A DNA stretch of 64,000 bases from Alloalcanivorax dieselolei B5 (GCF_000300005.1 NC_018691.1:372001-436000); one strand, 5' to 3'. Counted from the stretch's first letter, positions 32,991 through 41,801 are shown. The notes: generated by a model not told the origin, from the sequence alone. Numbers and translations: made by a program.

Positions 32991-34064
32991 TCAGGCCGAC
33001 CGGGCGTGCCGGTGCGCTGCCGCCGCCGAGCTCTGAGACGCTTCGTCGCCAAGGTTGTATTCAATCACACCGAACCAGCCCAGACCCCGGTAGGTTTCGT
33101 AGCCCGGGGTCAGGGCAAAGGCGACCAGCCGTTGTGTGTCCGCCAGGTAATAGCCGTTGGACAGATCGTTATTCGCCAGCGGATAGGCGTCCCCCAACTC
33201 GCCCTGGCCACTGGAGTCGGCCAGTATCCGATGGCGGGCATCCAGCAGCATGACCCGGCACCGCTCTCGTTCCTCGTCGCTGAGGCCAACACCTTGCACT
33301 ACCGCCCTGGCCTGGGGAGTCCAGTCGAAGAAGATACCGAGCACCCCCACCGGGGAGTCTCTCTCATCCCGGATGGCGGTGGCGTAGGTGGCCACCGCGG
33401 CGTTATCCAGGCAGGCATTGCGGGCCACATCGGCGACGGTGAAGTCATCGCCACTGGCGGTGGCCATGGCGTTCCGGAACCAGCCTGTCTGAGAGACATT
33501 TTCGCCGGTAACACCGGGATAGCGGTCAGGACGTCCGTTGGCGATGACATTCCCGTTGGCATCGGCGATCCACAGGTCCAGATATACGGTGTAGGAACGC
33601 AGAATGGTGGCCAGCCGGCTGCTGGCATAGTCGCTTAGTTGGCGGTCGTCGGGCGCGCGCGCTGCCGCTACCACGGCACTGTCAGTGGCCCACCAGCGCA
33701 CATCGCAGGAACGCTCGAACAGATTGCGATCGATAATATCGATGGCATTGAGTGACAAGTCGGTCAGACGCTGACCGCGGAATTCGGTAAGCATGCGGCC
33801 ACCGACGTCCTCGATTTCCCGGGTATGGGCTTCCACCGCCTGGCGGAAATCGGCGGCGATATGGTTGATCTCCGAAGACACTTGGCCGATTTCCTCCGCC
33901 ACCACGCCGAAGGCCGCGCCAGCGCTACCGGCACGCGCTGCTTCGATACGAGCGTTGAGAGCAAGTATGCGGGTGGCGTGCATGATCGATTCGATCGCTC
34001 CGACCTTGTCGTGGGTGATCCTGGAAATATCGTAGGCCAGTTGAAGCAATGTGGTGTCTTGCAT
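32991..34064 (-). CDS. Soluble MCP-like protein with C-terminal Cache domain
   Basis: A 357-residue protein with no evident membrane helix. Residues about 10-70 hold a shortened chemoreceptor hairpin (ILALNARIEAARAGSAGAAFGVVAEEIGQVSSEI, like the receptor tip that contacts CheA/CheW). Residues about 110-330 form a Cache-type ligand domain (LRSYTVYLDLWIADANGNVIANG, WFRNAMATASGDDFTVADV, ATAIRDERDSPVGVLGIFFDW). This reverses the usual order, and the domain would face the cytoplasm. Its helical bundle is much shorter than in normal receptors. Confidence 0.78.
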   Translation of the reverse strand: MQDTTLLQLAYDISRITHDKVGAIESIMHATRILALNARIEAARAGSAGAAFGVVAEEIGQVSSEINHIAADFRQAVEAHTREIEDVGGRMLTEFRGQRLTDLSLNAIDIIDRNLFERSCDVRWWATDSAVVAAARAPDDRQLSDYASSRLATILRSYTVYLDLWIADANGNVIANGRPDRYPGVTGENVSQTGWFRNAMATASGDDFTVADVARNACLDNAAVATYATAIRDERDSPVGVLGIFFDWTPQARAVVQGVGLSDEERERCRVMLLDARHRILADSSGQGELGDAYPLANNDLSNGYYLADTQRLVAFALTPGYETYRGLGWFGVIEYNLGDEASQSSAAAAHRHARSA

Positions 34065-34309
34065 GGATGAGCCCTCTTATTGCGTGACATCTCCCGTTGA
34101 CCGCCGGCTTCGTGCGGGAAGGGGCGGAGAGAGAACTGGAACTTGCAATAAGCGCGCCGATTTCTTTCCATGCCATTGTTTTAAAAGGATAAAATGTGGA
34201 TGGGCGTTAATATCGGCAAAGGCCGGAAAAGCTTTAATGGCGACGCGCCGACGTCAGCGTGGCGCCGGTAATCCGCGCCGCCAGATCACGGACGATGGTA
34301 GTCGGCGGG

Positions 34310-35263
34310 TCACTCGTCCCAGAGGTTCTCAAGGGTATAAGGGCTGCCCGGCTGCGCCCAATTGGCGCCGGATACGTAACGGCGGTGTTTATCCAGGGCG
34401 GCGATGCGATCCATATCACCGTCGTCCAGTTCCAGGTCGGCGGCGGCCAGGTTCTGGCGCAGGCGTTCGGGATTCACCGATTTGGGAATCACCGCGGTAC
34501 CGCGTTGCGTGGCCCAGCGAATCAACACCTGAGCGGGGCTGGCCTGATGCCGTTCGGCGATCTCCACGATCACCGGATCTTCCAGCAACACCGGCTCATC
34601 GGCGGCTTTGAATGCCGCGGGCCGGTCAAAGGAGCCCAGTGGCGAATAGGCGGTCAGGTGCACGCCGTTGGCGTGGCAAAACTCCAGCATGCTGTTCTGC
34701 TGCAGGTAGGGGTGCAGTTCGATCTGGTTCATGGCCGGTTTGATCCGCGCCGTCTCGAGCAGCGTTTGCAGTTTGCTGATGCTGAAGTTGGACACGCCGA
34801 TGTGACGTGTCAGGCCATCATCGACCAGGGCTTCCAGGGCGGCCCAGGTGGCGGCTATCGGACGCTCTTCCAGCGACAACAGGTCTTCTCCGCTATTGGG
34901 GAAAACCACGCCGGGTTTATGCGCCACCGGCCAGTGGATCAGGTACAGATCCAGATAATCCAACCCCAGGTCGGATAGGGTTTGCCGCAACGCCGGAGCC
35001 ACGTCTTCCGGAGCATGTGCGCTGTTCCATAATTTCGAGGTGATCCATAATTCCTCGCGGCGCACTTCGCCGGCGCCCAGCGCCTCGTTCAGTGCCTGGC
35101 CTACTTCTTTTTCATTGCCATAAATGTGGGCGCAATCGATATGGCGATAACCGGCACGGATGGCTTCGCGCACCGCCTGATGGACCTCTCCGGGCTGGGA
35201 CTTCCAGGTACCCAGACCGATAATGGGCAGGGTGTCGCCGTTCTCAAAAGCAAGCGTTTGCAT
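34310..35263 (-). CDS. Aldo/keto reductase
   Basis: A 317-residue NADPH-dependent TIM-barrel reductase. The catalytic tetrad is visible: D43 and Y48 in HIDCAHIYGNEKEVG, K77 in WITSKLW, H110 in YLIHWP. The cofactor segment IPKSVNPERLRQNL also matches. Good similarity to eukaryote-like AKR1/AKR4 types, acting on aldehydes or sugars. The ATG at 35263 follows AAGGAG; the in-frame upstream start adds an unlikely extension. Confidence 0.93.
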   Translation of the reverse strand: MQTLAFENGDTLPIIGLGTWKSQPGEVHQAVREAIRAGYRHIDCAHIYGNEKEVGQALNEALGAGEVRREELWITSKLWNSAHAPEDVAPALRQTLSDLGLDYLDLYLIHWPVAHKPGVVFPNSGEDLLSLEERPIAATWAALEALVDDGLTRHIGVSNFSISKLQTLLETARIKPAMNQIELHPYLQQNSMLEFCHANGVHLTAYSPLGSFDRPAAFKAADEPVLLEDPVIVEIAERHQASPAQVLIRWATQRGTAVIPKSVNPERLRQNLAAADLELDDGDMDRIAALDKHRRYVSGANWAQPGSPYTLENLWDE

Positions 35264-35460
35264 GGAGTGACTCCTTGGCCTGTGTGTTGTCGTCCCGTTG
35301 GTTGGGAGCACGCCCGTCGCTGGCGGGTGGTGAAAGGTAAAAAAGGAAGGTGTTCCAGGTTAGACCAGAGACGTTGGTTTTTGAATGTGGCTTTATGGGG
35401 AATCGTTGCCTGATTCTGCTTGATGGCGTCCGGCCGATTGTGATGCGAGGAGAATGACCT

Positions 35461-37038
35461 TTGACCAGATTTACGGGGCCCGGAGTGATGGCGGGTCATT
35501 GGCTACGGGGCCTGATGCTGATCACTATGTTGTCGGCCCTGAGCGGGTGTGCCGGTTTGCCTTCCCTGGAAGGGCGCACCGTCACCGTGGCGCTGTCACC
35601 GGAATATGCGCGAACTTCCGCCATGGGGAAGGTTGTGACGCCGCTGGCGGACGCCCACCCTGGCGAAAGCGGTATCCATGCCCTGGTTGATGCGAAGGAG
35701 GCCTTTGCCGCCCGCATGCTGCTGGCGGACGCCGCCGAGCACACCCTGGATATCCAGTATTACATCTGGCACGCCGACATCACCGGGACACTGCTGTTCG
35801 AGGCGCTGCACCGGGCCGCCGACCGTGGCGTGCGGGTCCGTTTACTGCTGGATGACAATAACACCGCCGGGCTGGATGATATTCTGTCGGCTCTGGACGC
35901 CCACCCCAACATCGAGGTGCGGTTGTTCAACCCCTTTGTTTTGCGTTGGCCCCGGGCTTTGGGGTTTATGACGGACTTCTCCAGGGCCAACCGGCGCATG
36001 CACAACAAATCCTTCACGGTGGACAATCAGGTGACGGTGGTGGGCGGGCGCAATGTGGGTGACGAGTACTTCGGTGCCGCCGATGGCCCGCTATTCGCGG
36101 ATCTGGACGTGCTCGCCATTGGGTCGGTGGTAAACGACGTCTCCGTTGACTTTGACCGTTACTGGGCCAGCCGTTCCTCCTATCCCGCCGACCGTATTCT
36201 GCCGGATAAGCCGGTCCCCGATCTGCAGGTGCTGACGGCATCGGCGGCGCGCATGGAACAAACCCGTAAGGCCGGCGCCTACGTGCGCGCTTTGAAGCAA
36301 TCCGAACTGGTTACACAGCTGCGTAACGGCAATCTGCCGTTCGAGTGGGCGGCAACCCGGATGGTCTCGGACGATCCCGCCAAGGGGCTGGGTGAGGCGG
36401 CGCCAGAGGGACTGTTGATGGCACAACTGTCGGAGATCATTGGCACACCCGCCGCCAACCTGGAACTGGTTTCGCCGTATTTCGTACCCACCGCCGCCGG
36501 GGTGGAGGCGTTTACCGCTCTGGCCGAGAGCGGCGTTGATGTCCGGGTGCTTACCAACTCTCTGGAAGCCACGGACGTATCGGCGGTGCACGCCGGGTAC
36601 GCCAAGAGGCGCAAGGACTTGTTGTCCGCCGGTATTCAGCTGTATGAGATGCGGGCCGCGGTTAACGCCGTGGAGCGCAATAAAAGCGCGGGACTGTTTG
36701 GCAGTTCCGGCTCCAGTCTGCATGCCAAGACCTTCGCCGTGGACCAGGAACGGGTGTTCGTCGGCTCCTTTAACTTCGATCCGCGCTCCGCCAATCTCAA
36801 CACCGAGCTGGGGTTTGTCATTGAAAGCCCGGCACTGGCCAAAACGGTAGCGCACGTTTTTGAAACACGGGTGCCGGAAGGCGCCTACCGGGTCAAACTG
36901 GATGAAAGCGGTGATCTGTACTGGGTGGAAAAATTCGCCGACGGTGAACGGCGTTATCGCAAGGAGCCCGGGGTCGGGGCGATCAAACGCTGGGGGGTGT
37001 CGTTGCTGTCCTGGCTGCCGATCGAATGGCTGCTATAA
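35461..37038 (+). CDS. Phospholipase D-family lipoprotein (cardiolipin synthase-like)
   Basis: A 525-residue protein with two PLD motifs: H181-x-K-x4-D in RMHNKSFTVDNQVTVVGGRN and H421-x-K-x4-D in LHAKTFAVDQERVFVGSFNFDPRS. The N-terminus (LRGLMLITMLSALSGC, Cys30) is a lipoprotein signal, so the enzyme is probably envelope-anchored. It belongs to the ClsC/YmdC-like group that acts on phosphatidyl groups. A TTG start at 35461 is preceded by GAGGAG; ATG 35488 is an alternative. Confidence 0.88.
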   Translation: MTRFTGPGVMAGHWLRGLMLITMLSALSGCAGLPSLEGRTVTVALSPEYARTSAMGKVVTPLADAHPGESGIHALVDAKEAFAARMLLADAAEHTLDIQYYIWHADITGTLLFEALHRAADRGVRVRLLLDDNNTAGLDDILSALDAHPNIEVRLFNPFVLRWPRALGFMTDFSRANRRMHNKSFTVDNQVTVVGGRNVGDEYFGAADGPLFADLDVLAIGSVVNDVSVDFDRYWASRSSYPADRILPDKPVPDLQVLTASAARMEQTRKAGAYVRALKQSELVTQLRNGNLPFEWAATRMVSDDPAKGLGEAAPEGLLMAQLSEIIGTPAANLELVSPYFVPTAAGVEAFTALAESGVDVRVLTNSLEATDVSAVHAGYAKRRKDLLSAGIQLYEMRAAVNAVERNKSAGLFGSSGSSLHAKTFAVDQERVFVGSFNFDPRSANLNTELGFVIESPALAKTVAHVFETRVPEGAYRVKLDESGDLYWVEKFADGERRYRKEPGVGAIKRWGVSLLSWLPIEWLL

Positions 37039-37299
37039 CAACGGTAGTGCTGTTTGCCATAGGCCGAAATAAGACACGCCAAAGAAGGACGTACCAAAAA
37101 AAGACGTACCAACAAAAGAGGGGCCATCGGGCCCCTCTTTGTTCTCCTCTTCCTGTTGCCAATCGTCGTAGTCCTCCAGGACATCCCGCCAGTCCAGGCG
37201 CGGGCGCACCGTCTGCCGGCCGGGCTGGTGGGGACCGCCCTTGCGCATCAGCGGATTGCAGGCCGCCGGATTGCGCATCGGTTTACGCATCTTCTTCAT
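37033..37299 (-). CDS. Small basic/acidic protein whose frame reads through a terminator hairpin
   Basis: ATG 37299 has an excellent ribosome site (AGGAG, 6 nt spacing). The first 53 residues (MKKMRKPMRNPAACNPLMRK..., then an acidic segment DVLEDYDDWQQEEEN) look like a real small protein. From codon 54 the frame enters the 11-bp hairpin at 37115-37140, and the rest (repeated FVGTSFFG) is unlikely to be functional. No stop codon occurs before the hairpin; the first is at 37033. Terminated transcripts would therefore lack a stop. This arrangement is known for arfA, but sequence similarity to ArfA is not clear. Confidence 0.55.
   Translation of the reverse strand: MKKMRKPMRNPAACNPLMRKGGPHQPGRQTVRPRLDWRDVLEDYDDWQQEEENKEGPDGPSFVGTSFFGTSFFGVSYFGLWQTALPLL
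37115..37140. terminator. Bidirectional intrinsic terminator, 11-bp stem
   Basis: AAAGAGGGGCC, a 4-nt loop, then GGCCCCTCTTT. On the minus strand TTTTGTT follows directly; on the plus strand TTTGTTCTCCTCTT follows. It serves the PLD-family gene (stop at 37038) on the plus strand and lies within the minus-strand small gene. Confidence 0.85.
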
Positions 37300-37335
37300 A
37301 TCGTTCTCCTGTCGCGTCTTCCACCATGCCATAAC

Positions 37336-37373
37336 GAAAAAACCCTGATGAACAGGGTCCACCAGGGTTTTCG
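37336..37373 (-). terminator. Leader terminator (attenuator-like)
   Basis: On the minus strand ACCCTG-TTCAT-CAGGGT (37358-37342) is followed by a T run to 37337. A second upstream arm AAAACCCTG (37371-37363) can pair with the same CAGGGTTTT, giving alternative folds. It stands before the small gene at 37299 and behind a short reading frame at 37458-37426, the order of an attenuator. Confidence 0.65.
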
Positions 37374-37425
37374 GCAGGCCGCTGGAAGACATTGTTGTGC
37401 CTTCCAGTGGTCTCAGGAAGGCGTA

Positions 37426-37458
37426 TTAGCGCTGTGAGCTCTTAAGCTGTGATTTCAT
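37426..37458 (-). CDS. Possible 10-residue leader peptide
   Basis: ATG at 37458 is preceded by GGGAGG with 4-nt spacing and encodes MKSQLKSSQR then TAA. Downstream come mutually exclusive stems: 37400-37405 can pair with 37416-37421 or, shifted by one base, with 37382-37388. The leader terminator follows. No run of a single amino acid's codons points to a regulator. It could also be part of a small RNA. Confidence 0.35.
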   Translation of the reverse strand: MKSQLKSSQR

Positions 37459-37481
37459 GGGGCCTCCCTGTTAATGTCGGG

Positions 37482-37530
37482 TTGATAGCAATGAGGTTGC
37501 GAATAATACGCCGCCTGGGCGGCGACGCAA
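37482..37530. promoter_or_regulatory. Overlapping divergent promoters with a palindrome
   Basis: Plus strand: TTGATA (37482-37487), 16 bp, TAATAC (37504-37509), for paiB. Minus strand: TTGCGT (37530-37525), 16 bp, TATTAT (37508-37503), for the leader transcript. The two -10 boxes overlap. CGCCGCC-TG-GGCGGCG (37509-37524), a perfect 7-bp inverted repeat, exactly fills the minus-strand spacer and is a likely operator. Confidence 0.6.
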
Positions 37531-37568
37531 CCCCCCCCTTATCCTTGATTCGTGAAGAGGCCCCAAAA

Positions 37569-38198
37569 GTGTACCAGCCCCGTGCCTTCCGGCAGACCGA
37601 AGCCGCCGCCCTGGACGATCTGATCCGGGACTTTCCGTTCGCTACCCTGGTGATTGAACAGGAGGGGCTGGCCGCCAACCATCTGCCGCTATTGTTACGG
37701 CGGCGTGGTGATGGCCGGGCCACGCTGGTGGGACATTTGGCTCGAGCCAATCCAATGTGCGATGAAGGATTCGAGCCGGTTTCGGCTCTGGCGATCTTTC
37801 ATGGCCCACAAGGTTATGTTTCTCCCAACTGGTACCCCAGCAAGGCCCGGGACGGCCGGGTGGCGCCGACGTGGAACTACGCGGTGGTACATGTGCGTGG
37901 CACCCTGACGCTGGAGCACGATCCGCGCTGGTTGCGGGCCCTGTTGAGTCAACTGACCGATCATATGGAATCAGGCTCCGAGATGCCCTGGCGATTGCGG
38001 GATGCGCCGGAGGATTACCTGGACCGGATGATCGCCGCCACTGTGGGCGTACGTCTGGAGGTGCGGGAGATCGAGGGCAAATGGAAGCTCAGTCAGAACC
38101 AGCCGGAGGAGAACCAGAACGGGGTGATCTCCGGGCTCAAGCGGGACCGCCAGCTGGAGCTGTCGGCCTGGGTGGAGAAGGCGACGGCTCGTTGCTAA
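37569..38198 (+). CDS. PaiB-type FMN-binding negative transcriptional regulator
   Basis: A 209-residue protein of the PaiB family: MYQPRAFRQTEAAALDDLIRDFPFATLV, NHLPLLLRR, VGHLARANP, ALAIFHGPQGYVSPNWYPSK, VAPTWNYAVVHVRGTL, and a C-terminal IEGKWKLSQNQPEENQNGVISGL, the flavin-binding split-barrel signature. In Bacillus PaiB represses sporulation and degradative enzyme genes, but most relatives are uncharacterised. GTG start at 37569 with AAGAGG upstream. Confidence 0.9.
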   Translation: MYQPRAFRQTEAAALDDLIRDFPFATLVIEQEGLAANHLPLLLRRRGDGRATLVGHLARANPMCDEGFEPVSALAIFHGPQGYVSPNWYPSKARDGRVAPTWNYAVVHVRGTLTLEHDPRWLRALLSQLTDHMESGSEMPWRLRDAPEDYLDRMIAATVGVRLEVREIEGKWKLSQNQPEENQNGVISGLKRDRQLELSAWVEKATARC

Positions 38199-38335
38199 AC
38201 CGTTTTCCAAGGCCGTTTCCCAAGACTGTCGGGCAGCGAAAAGGTTTCGGTCAACTGACCCAGCATACCATAAGGTTTGTCCGCGATTGAATTTTGCCGA
38301 GCTCGGGTTCTCGGTATAAGCTGGGTGGACAAAAG

Positions 38336-38361
38336 TTGAATGCTATTTCGCTATGCGGAAT
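38336..38361 (+). promoter_or_regulatory. IclR-type operator upstream of the TAXI-TRAP genes
   Basis: ATTTCGCTATGCGGAAT (38345-38361) is a palindrome of the form TTyCGC-TAT-GCGrAA. TTGAAT (38336-38341) could be a -35 box immediately upstream, so bound protein would overlap the promoter. The identical 17-mer occurs at 55715-55731 before the DctP gene. Confidence 0.7.
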
Positions 38362-38408
38362 GCATAAGCCGTTTTATTACAACAACAGCGAAACGGGAGA
38401 GCACACTG

Positions 38409-39578
38409 ATGGGTTTTTTGAAGTCGAGTTCCATTCTTTTTTCCGCCCTCGTCACAGGTTCCTTGATGATTTCCGGCAGCGCTTTGGCCGCCGAGAACGT
38501 CAATCTACCCAAAACCATCGCCATGACCGCCTACGGTACCGGTTCCGGTGGTTACACACAGATGGTGTCAATCGGTAATCTGCTGAAGAACGAGTACGGT
38601 GTTTCCGTCCGTATCCTGCCTGGTGAGAACGATGTATCACGCATGACGCCGTTGCGCACCGGCCGCGTGCCGATGTGCGCCTGTGGTATCGCCAGCTACT
38701 ATGGCTCGGAAGGCGTGCTGATGTTCGCCGGTAAGGAATGGGGGCCGCAGCCGATCCGGGTGATTGCGACCTCCACAGCCAGTTTCGGTCTGGGGTTGGC
38801 GGTGGCCGGCGACCTGGATGTAAAAACGCCGGCGGATCTGAAAGGTAAAAAGGTGTCCTACATACGCGGTGATGATGCAAACAATCTGGGCACCGAGGCG
38901 TATCTGGCGTTCGGTGGCCTTACCTGGGATGACGTTAAAAAGGTGGAGTTCCCCGGTTACGCTCGTACTTTTGACGGGGTCGTCGCTGGACAAAGTGATA
39001 CCGCTTTCACCATGACGGTAACTCCGGTAGCGCAGCAGTTAGCTGCCAGCCCACGTGGTGTTACCTGGCCGACTTTGGATCCCGATGATAAAGAAGGCTG
39101 GGAACGCCTGAGGGCGGTCGCGCCGTACTTCCAGTCCCACCAAGTGACCTCCGCTGCTGGCCTTGGGGAAGGAGAGATGTGGCAGGGCGCCACCTATCCC
39201 TACCCGATTCTGGTTAGTAATGCGGATGAGAAATCCGGCTTGGCCGGTTCTTTGGTCAAGGTGTTGATCGAAGATTACGACAAGTTCAAGGATGCGGCGC
39301 CAGGCAATGCCGGCTATGCCTTGGAAAATCAGAATATGCAGTGGGTTATTCCGTTCCATGACGAGGTAGTGGCTTACTACAAAGAGATTGGTCACTGGAC
39401 TGAGCAGATGCAGACTCACCAGGATCGATTGGTGGAACGTCAGGATATTCTGCAAAAGACCTGGAAAGCTTACACCGCCGGTAACCCCCCGGAAGATGAT
39501 GACGCATTCCGCAAAGGATGGATGGAAGCCCGGGCCAAGGCACTGGAAGCGGCAGGTATGAACCCGGTATTCCGTTAA
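38409..39578 (+). CDS. TAXI family TRAP transporter solute-binding protein
   Basis: A 389-residue periplasmic binding protein with signal peptide (FLKSSSILFSALVTGSLMISGSALA). TIAMTAYGTGSGGYTQMVSIGNLLKNEYGVSVRILPGENDVSRMTPLRTGRVPMCACG fits the TAXI group, as do VKTPADLKGKKVSYIRG and the late PFHDEVVAYYKEIG. It hands its ligand (organic acids or amino acids in known cases) to the fused permease encoded 21 bp downstream. ATG 38409 is chosen for the signal peptide. Confidence 0.88.
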   Translation: MGFLKSSSILFSALVTGSLMISGSALAAENVNLPKTIAMTAYGTGSGGYTQMVSIGNLLKNEYGVSVRILPGENDVSRMTPLRTGRVPMCACGIASYYGSEGVLMFAGKEWGPQPIRVIATSTASFGLGLAVAGDLDVKTPADLKGKKVSYIRGDDANNLGTEAYLAFGGLTWDDVKKVEFPGYARTFDGVVAGQSDTAFTMTVTPVAQQLAASPRGVTWPTLDPDDKEGWERLRAVAPYFQSHQVTSAAGLGEGEMWQGATYPYPILVSNADEKSGLAGSLVKVLIEDYDKFKDAAPGNAGYALENQNMQWVIPFHDEVVAYYKEIGHWTEQMQTHQDRLVERQDILQKTWKAYTAGNPPEDDDAFRKGWMEARAKALEAAGMNPVFR

Positions 39579-39599
39579 CCGACGCATAGGTAGTAAACG

Positions 39600-41597
39600 G
39601 TGAAATTCGAAGCGGAAACCGAATCCTCCAGGGGCCAGGTATCCGGTGTGCGGGACTTGCCAGGGCTGTGGCCCTGGCTGCCGCGACTGGCGACGCTGGT
39701 TCTGACTCTCTTGACCTTGGATTACGTGCTTAATCTCGGGTTTTTCAAACTGATCACCGCGCTGGAAAGCCAGTTCCTCTACACCGTGGTGGCGTTGATG
39801 TTACCTCTGGTCTTCATTCTCTGGCCGATCAAAACCGGCATCGCCTCCAAGCGTGTTCCCTGGTACGACCTGCTGCTGTTTCTACTGGCGGCGGCGGTTT
39901 GCGGATACTTCGTCTACAACGCGGAGCGGATTCTCGATAACGGCTGGGAATACGCCGCACCGCAAACCGCCATGGTGATGAGTTTCCTGCTATGGGTGGT
40001 CGTGGTGGAGGCGGTGCGGCGCGCCGGTGGCTGGCCGCTGGCTCTGATCTGCGGTCTCGCCAGTGTCTACCCGATAGTGGCGGACAAGATGCCGGGGCCG
40101 ATTCAGGGCTTTCCATCGTCACCGGATCAGACCGCGATTTATCACGCCATGAGCCGGGAAAGCATGTTGGGGATTCCCTTGCAGGCGTTCGCCAACCTGG
40201 TGATCGGCTTTTTGCTGTTCGGTGTGGCATTGCAGAAGACCGGCGGCGGCAAGTTCTTCATCAATCTGGCGTTCGCCCTGCTCGGTCACGTTCGCGGTGG
40301 CCCGGCCAAGGTATCGATCTTTTCCAGCGGCCTGATGGGTTCCATGAGCGGCAGTGTGATCACCAACGTGCTCACCACCGGGGTGCTGACCATTCCGGCC
40401 ATGCGCCGGGTCGGCATTGGCCGATCCTATGCGGCGGGTGTGGAGGCGTGCGCTTCCACTGGCGGGGTTTTGATGCCGCCGGTGATGGGGGCCACGGCGT
40501 TCGTGATGGCCAGCTTCCTGAACATTCCCTACGCCACCATCGCGTTGGCGGCGGTGGTGCCGTCGCTGCTGTTTTATCTGGGCCTGTTCGTGCAGATCGA
40601 CGCTTACGCCGCCAAGTATCAGCTCAAGGGATTGCCCCAGGAAGAGTTGCCATCCCTGCGCCAGACCTTGAAGGAAGGCTGGTACTTCATCTTTGTTTTC
40701 GCGCTGCTGATCTGGATGCTGTTTTATCTGCGCCGTGAAGCCATCGCGCCGTTTTATGCCACGGCTTTGCTGTTGGTGATCAATCAGATCCTGCCATATC
40801 AACGCTGGGGCTGGGCCGAATGCAAGGACTTCTTTTCCAGCGCGGGCAAGCTGTTCGCCGAGCTGATCACGATCCTGGCCGGGGTCGGGCTGCTGGTGGG
40901 CGCTTTGTCGGTAACCGGTCTGTCCGGCACCATCGCCAACGATCTGATCTACATCGCTGGCGGTAATCCGCTGGTGTTGCTGATCATGGGAGCGGTGACC
41001 AGCTTCATTCTCGGTATCGGCATGACCGTGACCGCCGCTTACATCTTCCTGGCGGTGGCATTGGCCCCGGCTTTGGTGCAGGGCGGCGGTATGAATCCAT
41101 TGGCGGTGCACCTGTTCATCCTCTACTGGGGCATGCTCAGTTTCATTACGCCACCGGTGGCTCTGGGGGCTTTCGCGGCGGCCACCGTGGCTGGCTCCCG
41201 GCCGATGGAAACCGGCTTGAAGGCGATGCGACTGGGTAGCGTGATTTACTTCATTCCGTTCCTGTTCGTGCTGAATCCGGCGCTGATTCTGCAGGGCCAG
41301 TGGCAGGATATCGTGATCGTGCTGTGCCAGGCGCTGGTGGGCGTGGTGTTGATCGCCGGAGCCATGCAGGGCTACCTGATCGGCATTGGGGATCTGACCG
41401 TGCACCGGGTGTTGCAATGGCCGATCCGGGGGATGCTGGTGATCGGTGGTCTGGCCTTCGCCATCCCTGGCGGCGGCGCCATGCCGCTGGATCATGGTGA
41501 ACTGTTCATGCTCAGTCTTGCCCTCACTCTGCCGGCGCTGATTGTCGCCTGGCTTCTGGTCCGCGGCGGTCAGCGGACGCGCCCGCACGAGGCATAG
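39600..41597 (+). CDS. TAXI-TRAP transporter fused permease (DctQM)
   Basis: A 665-residue inner-membrane protein: an N-terminal four-helix DctQ-like part (to about residue 130), then the large DctM part with KTGGGKFFINLAFALLGHVRGGPAKVSIFSSGLMGSMSGSVITNVLTTGVLTIPAMRRVGIGRSYAAGVEACASTGGVLMPPVMGATAF, the DctM signature, and LGIGMTVTAAYIFLAVALAPALVQGG. These carriers use a sodium or proton gradient. GTG start, 21 bp after the binding-protein gene. Confidence 0.93.
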   Translation: MKFEAETESSRGQVSGVRDLPGLWPWLPRLATLVLTLLTLDYVLNLGFFKLITALESQFLYTVVALMLPLVFILWPIKTGIASKRVPWYDLLLFLLAAAVCGYFVYNAERILDNGWEYAAPQTAMVMSFLLWVVVVEAVRRAGGWPLALICGLASVYPIVADKMPGPIQGFPSSPDQTAIYHAMSRESMLGIPLQAFANLVIGFLLFGVALQKTGGGKFFINLAFALLGHVRGGPAKVSIFSSGLMGSMSGSVITNVLTTGVLTIPAMRRVGIGRSYAAGVEACASTGGVLMPPVMGATAFVMASFLNIPYATIALAAVVPSLLFYLGLFVQIDAYAAKYQLKGLPQEELPSLRQTLKEGWYFIFVFALLIWMLFYLRREAIAPFYATALLLVINQILPYQRWGWAECKDFFSSAGKLFAELITILAGVGLLVGALSVTGLSGTIANDLIYIAGGNPLVLLIMGAVTSFILGIGMTVTAAYIFLAVALAPALVQGGGMNPLAVHLFILYWGMLSFITPPVALGAFAAATVAGSRPMETGLKAMRLGSVIYFIPFLFVLNPALILQGQWQDIVIVLCQALVGVVLIAGAMQGYLIGIGDLTVHRVLQWPIRGMLVIGGLAFAIPGGGAMPLDHGELFMLSLALTLPALIVAWLLVRGGQRTRPHEA

Positions 41598-41607
41598 TAG
41601 TACCTGT

Positions 41608-41629
41608 CACCGGGCCTCCCGGCCCGGTG
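41608..41629 (+). terminator. Hairpin after the TAXI-TRAP operon
   Basis: CACCGGGCC-tccc-GGCCCGGTG, a perfect 9-bp GC-rich stem just after the permease stop, followed by the pyrimidine-rich ATTCCTCTCCTGTTCTT. Probable terminator with an imperfect T tract. Confidence 0.6.
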
Positions 41630-41764
41630 ATTCCTCTCCTGTTCTTACCCTGTCGCCGTCAGTGATCCACTGAAAGCCGGTGCTTCGTTGTTATGCTCTT
41701 GATTGCATATATTTCTCCATGATTCCGGACTGGTGAGTCACGAAGCTTGACGCCGTGTCTTTGT

Positions 41765-41781
41765 TTTTCTTAAATAGAAAA
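41765..41781. promoter_or_regulatory. Palindrome TTTTCT-TAAAT-AGAAAA before the second IclR gene
   Basis: A 17-bp perfect inverted repeat centred 29 bp before the IclR start, suited to autoregulation. It differs from the palindromes at 17853 and 38345. Confidence 0.5.
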
Positions 41782-41801
41782 GACTTTCGGAGAAAGAAAA
41801 A

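Noticed and set aside
31598-33064. 488-codon minus-strand frame opposite atoE
   Set aside because: His/Gln-rich low-complexity translation, antisense to a well-recognised transporter.
40119-41588. 489-codon minus-strand frame opposite the TAXI permease
   Set aside because: Same His/Gln-rich antisense artefact.
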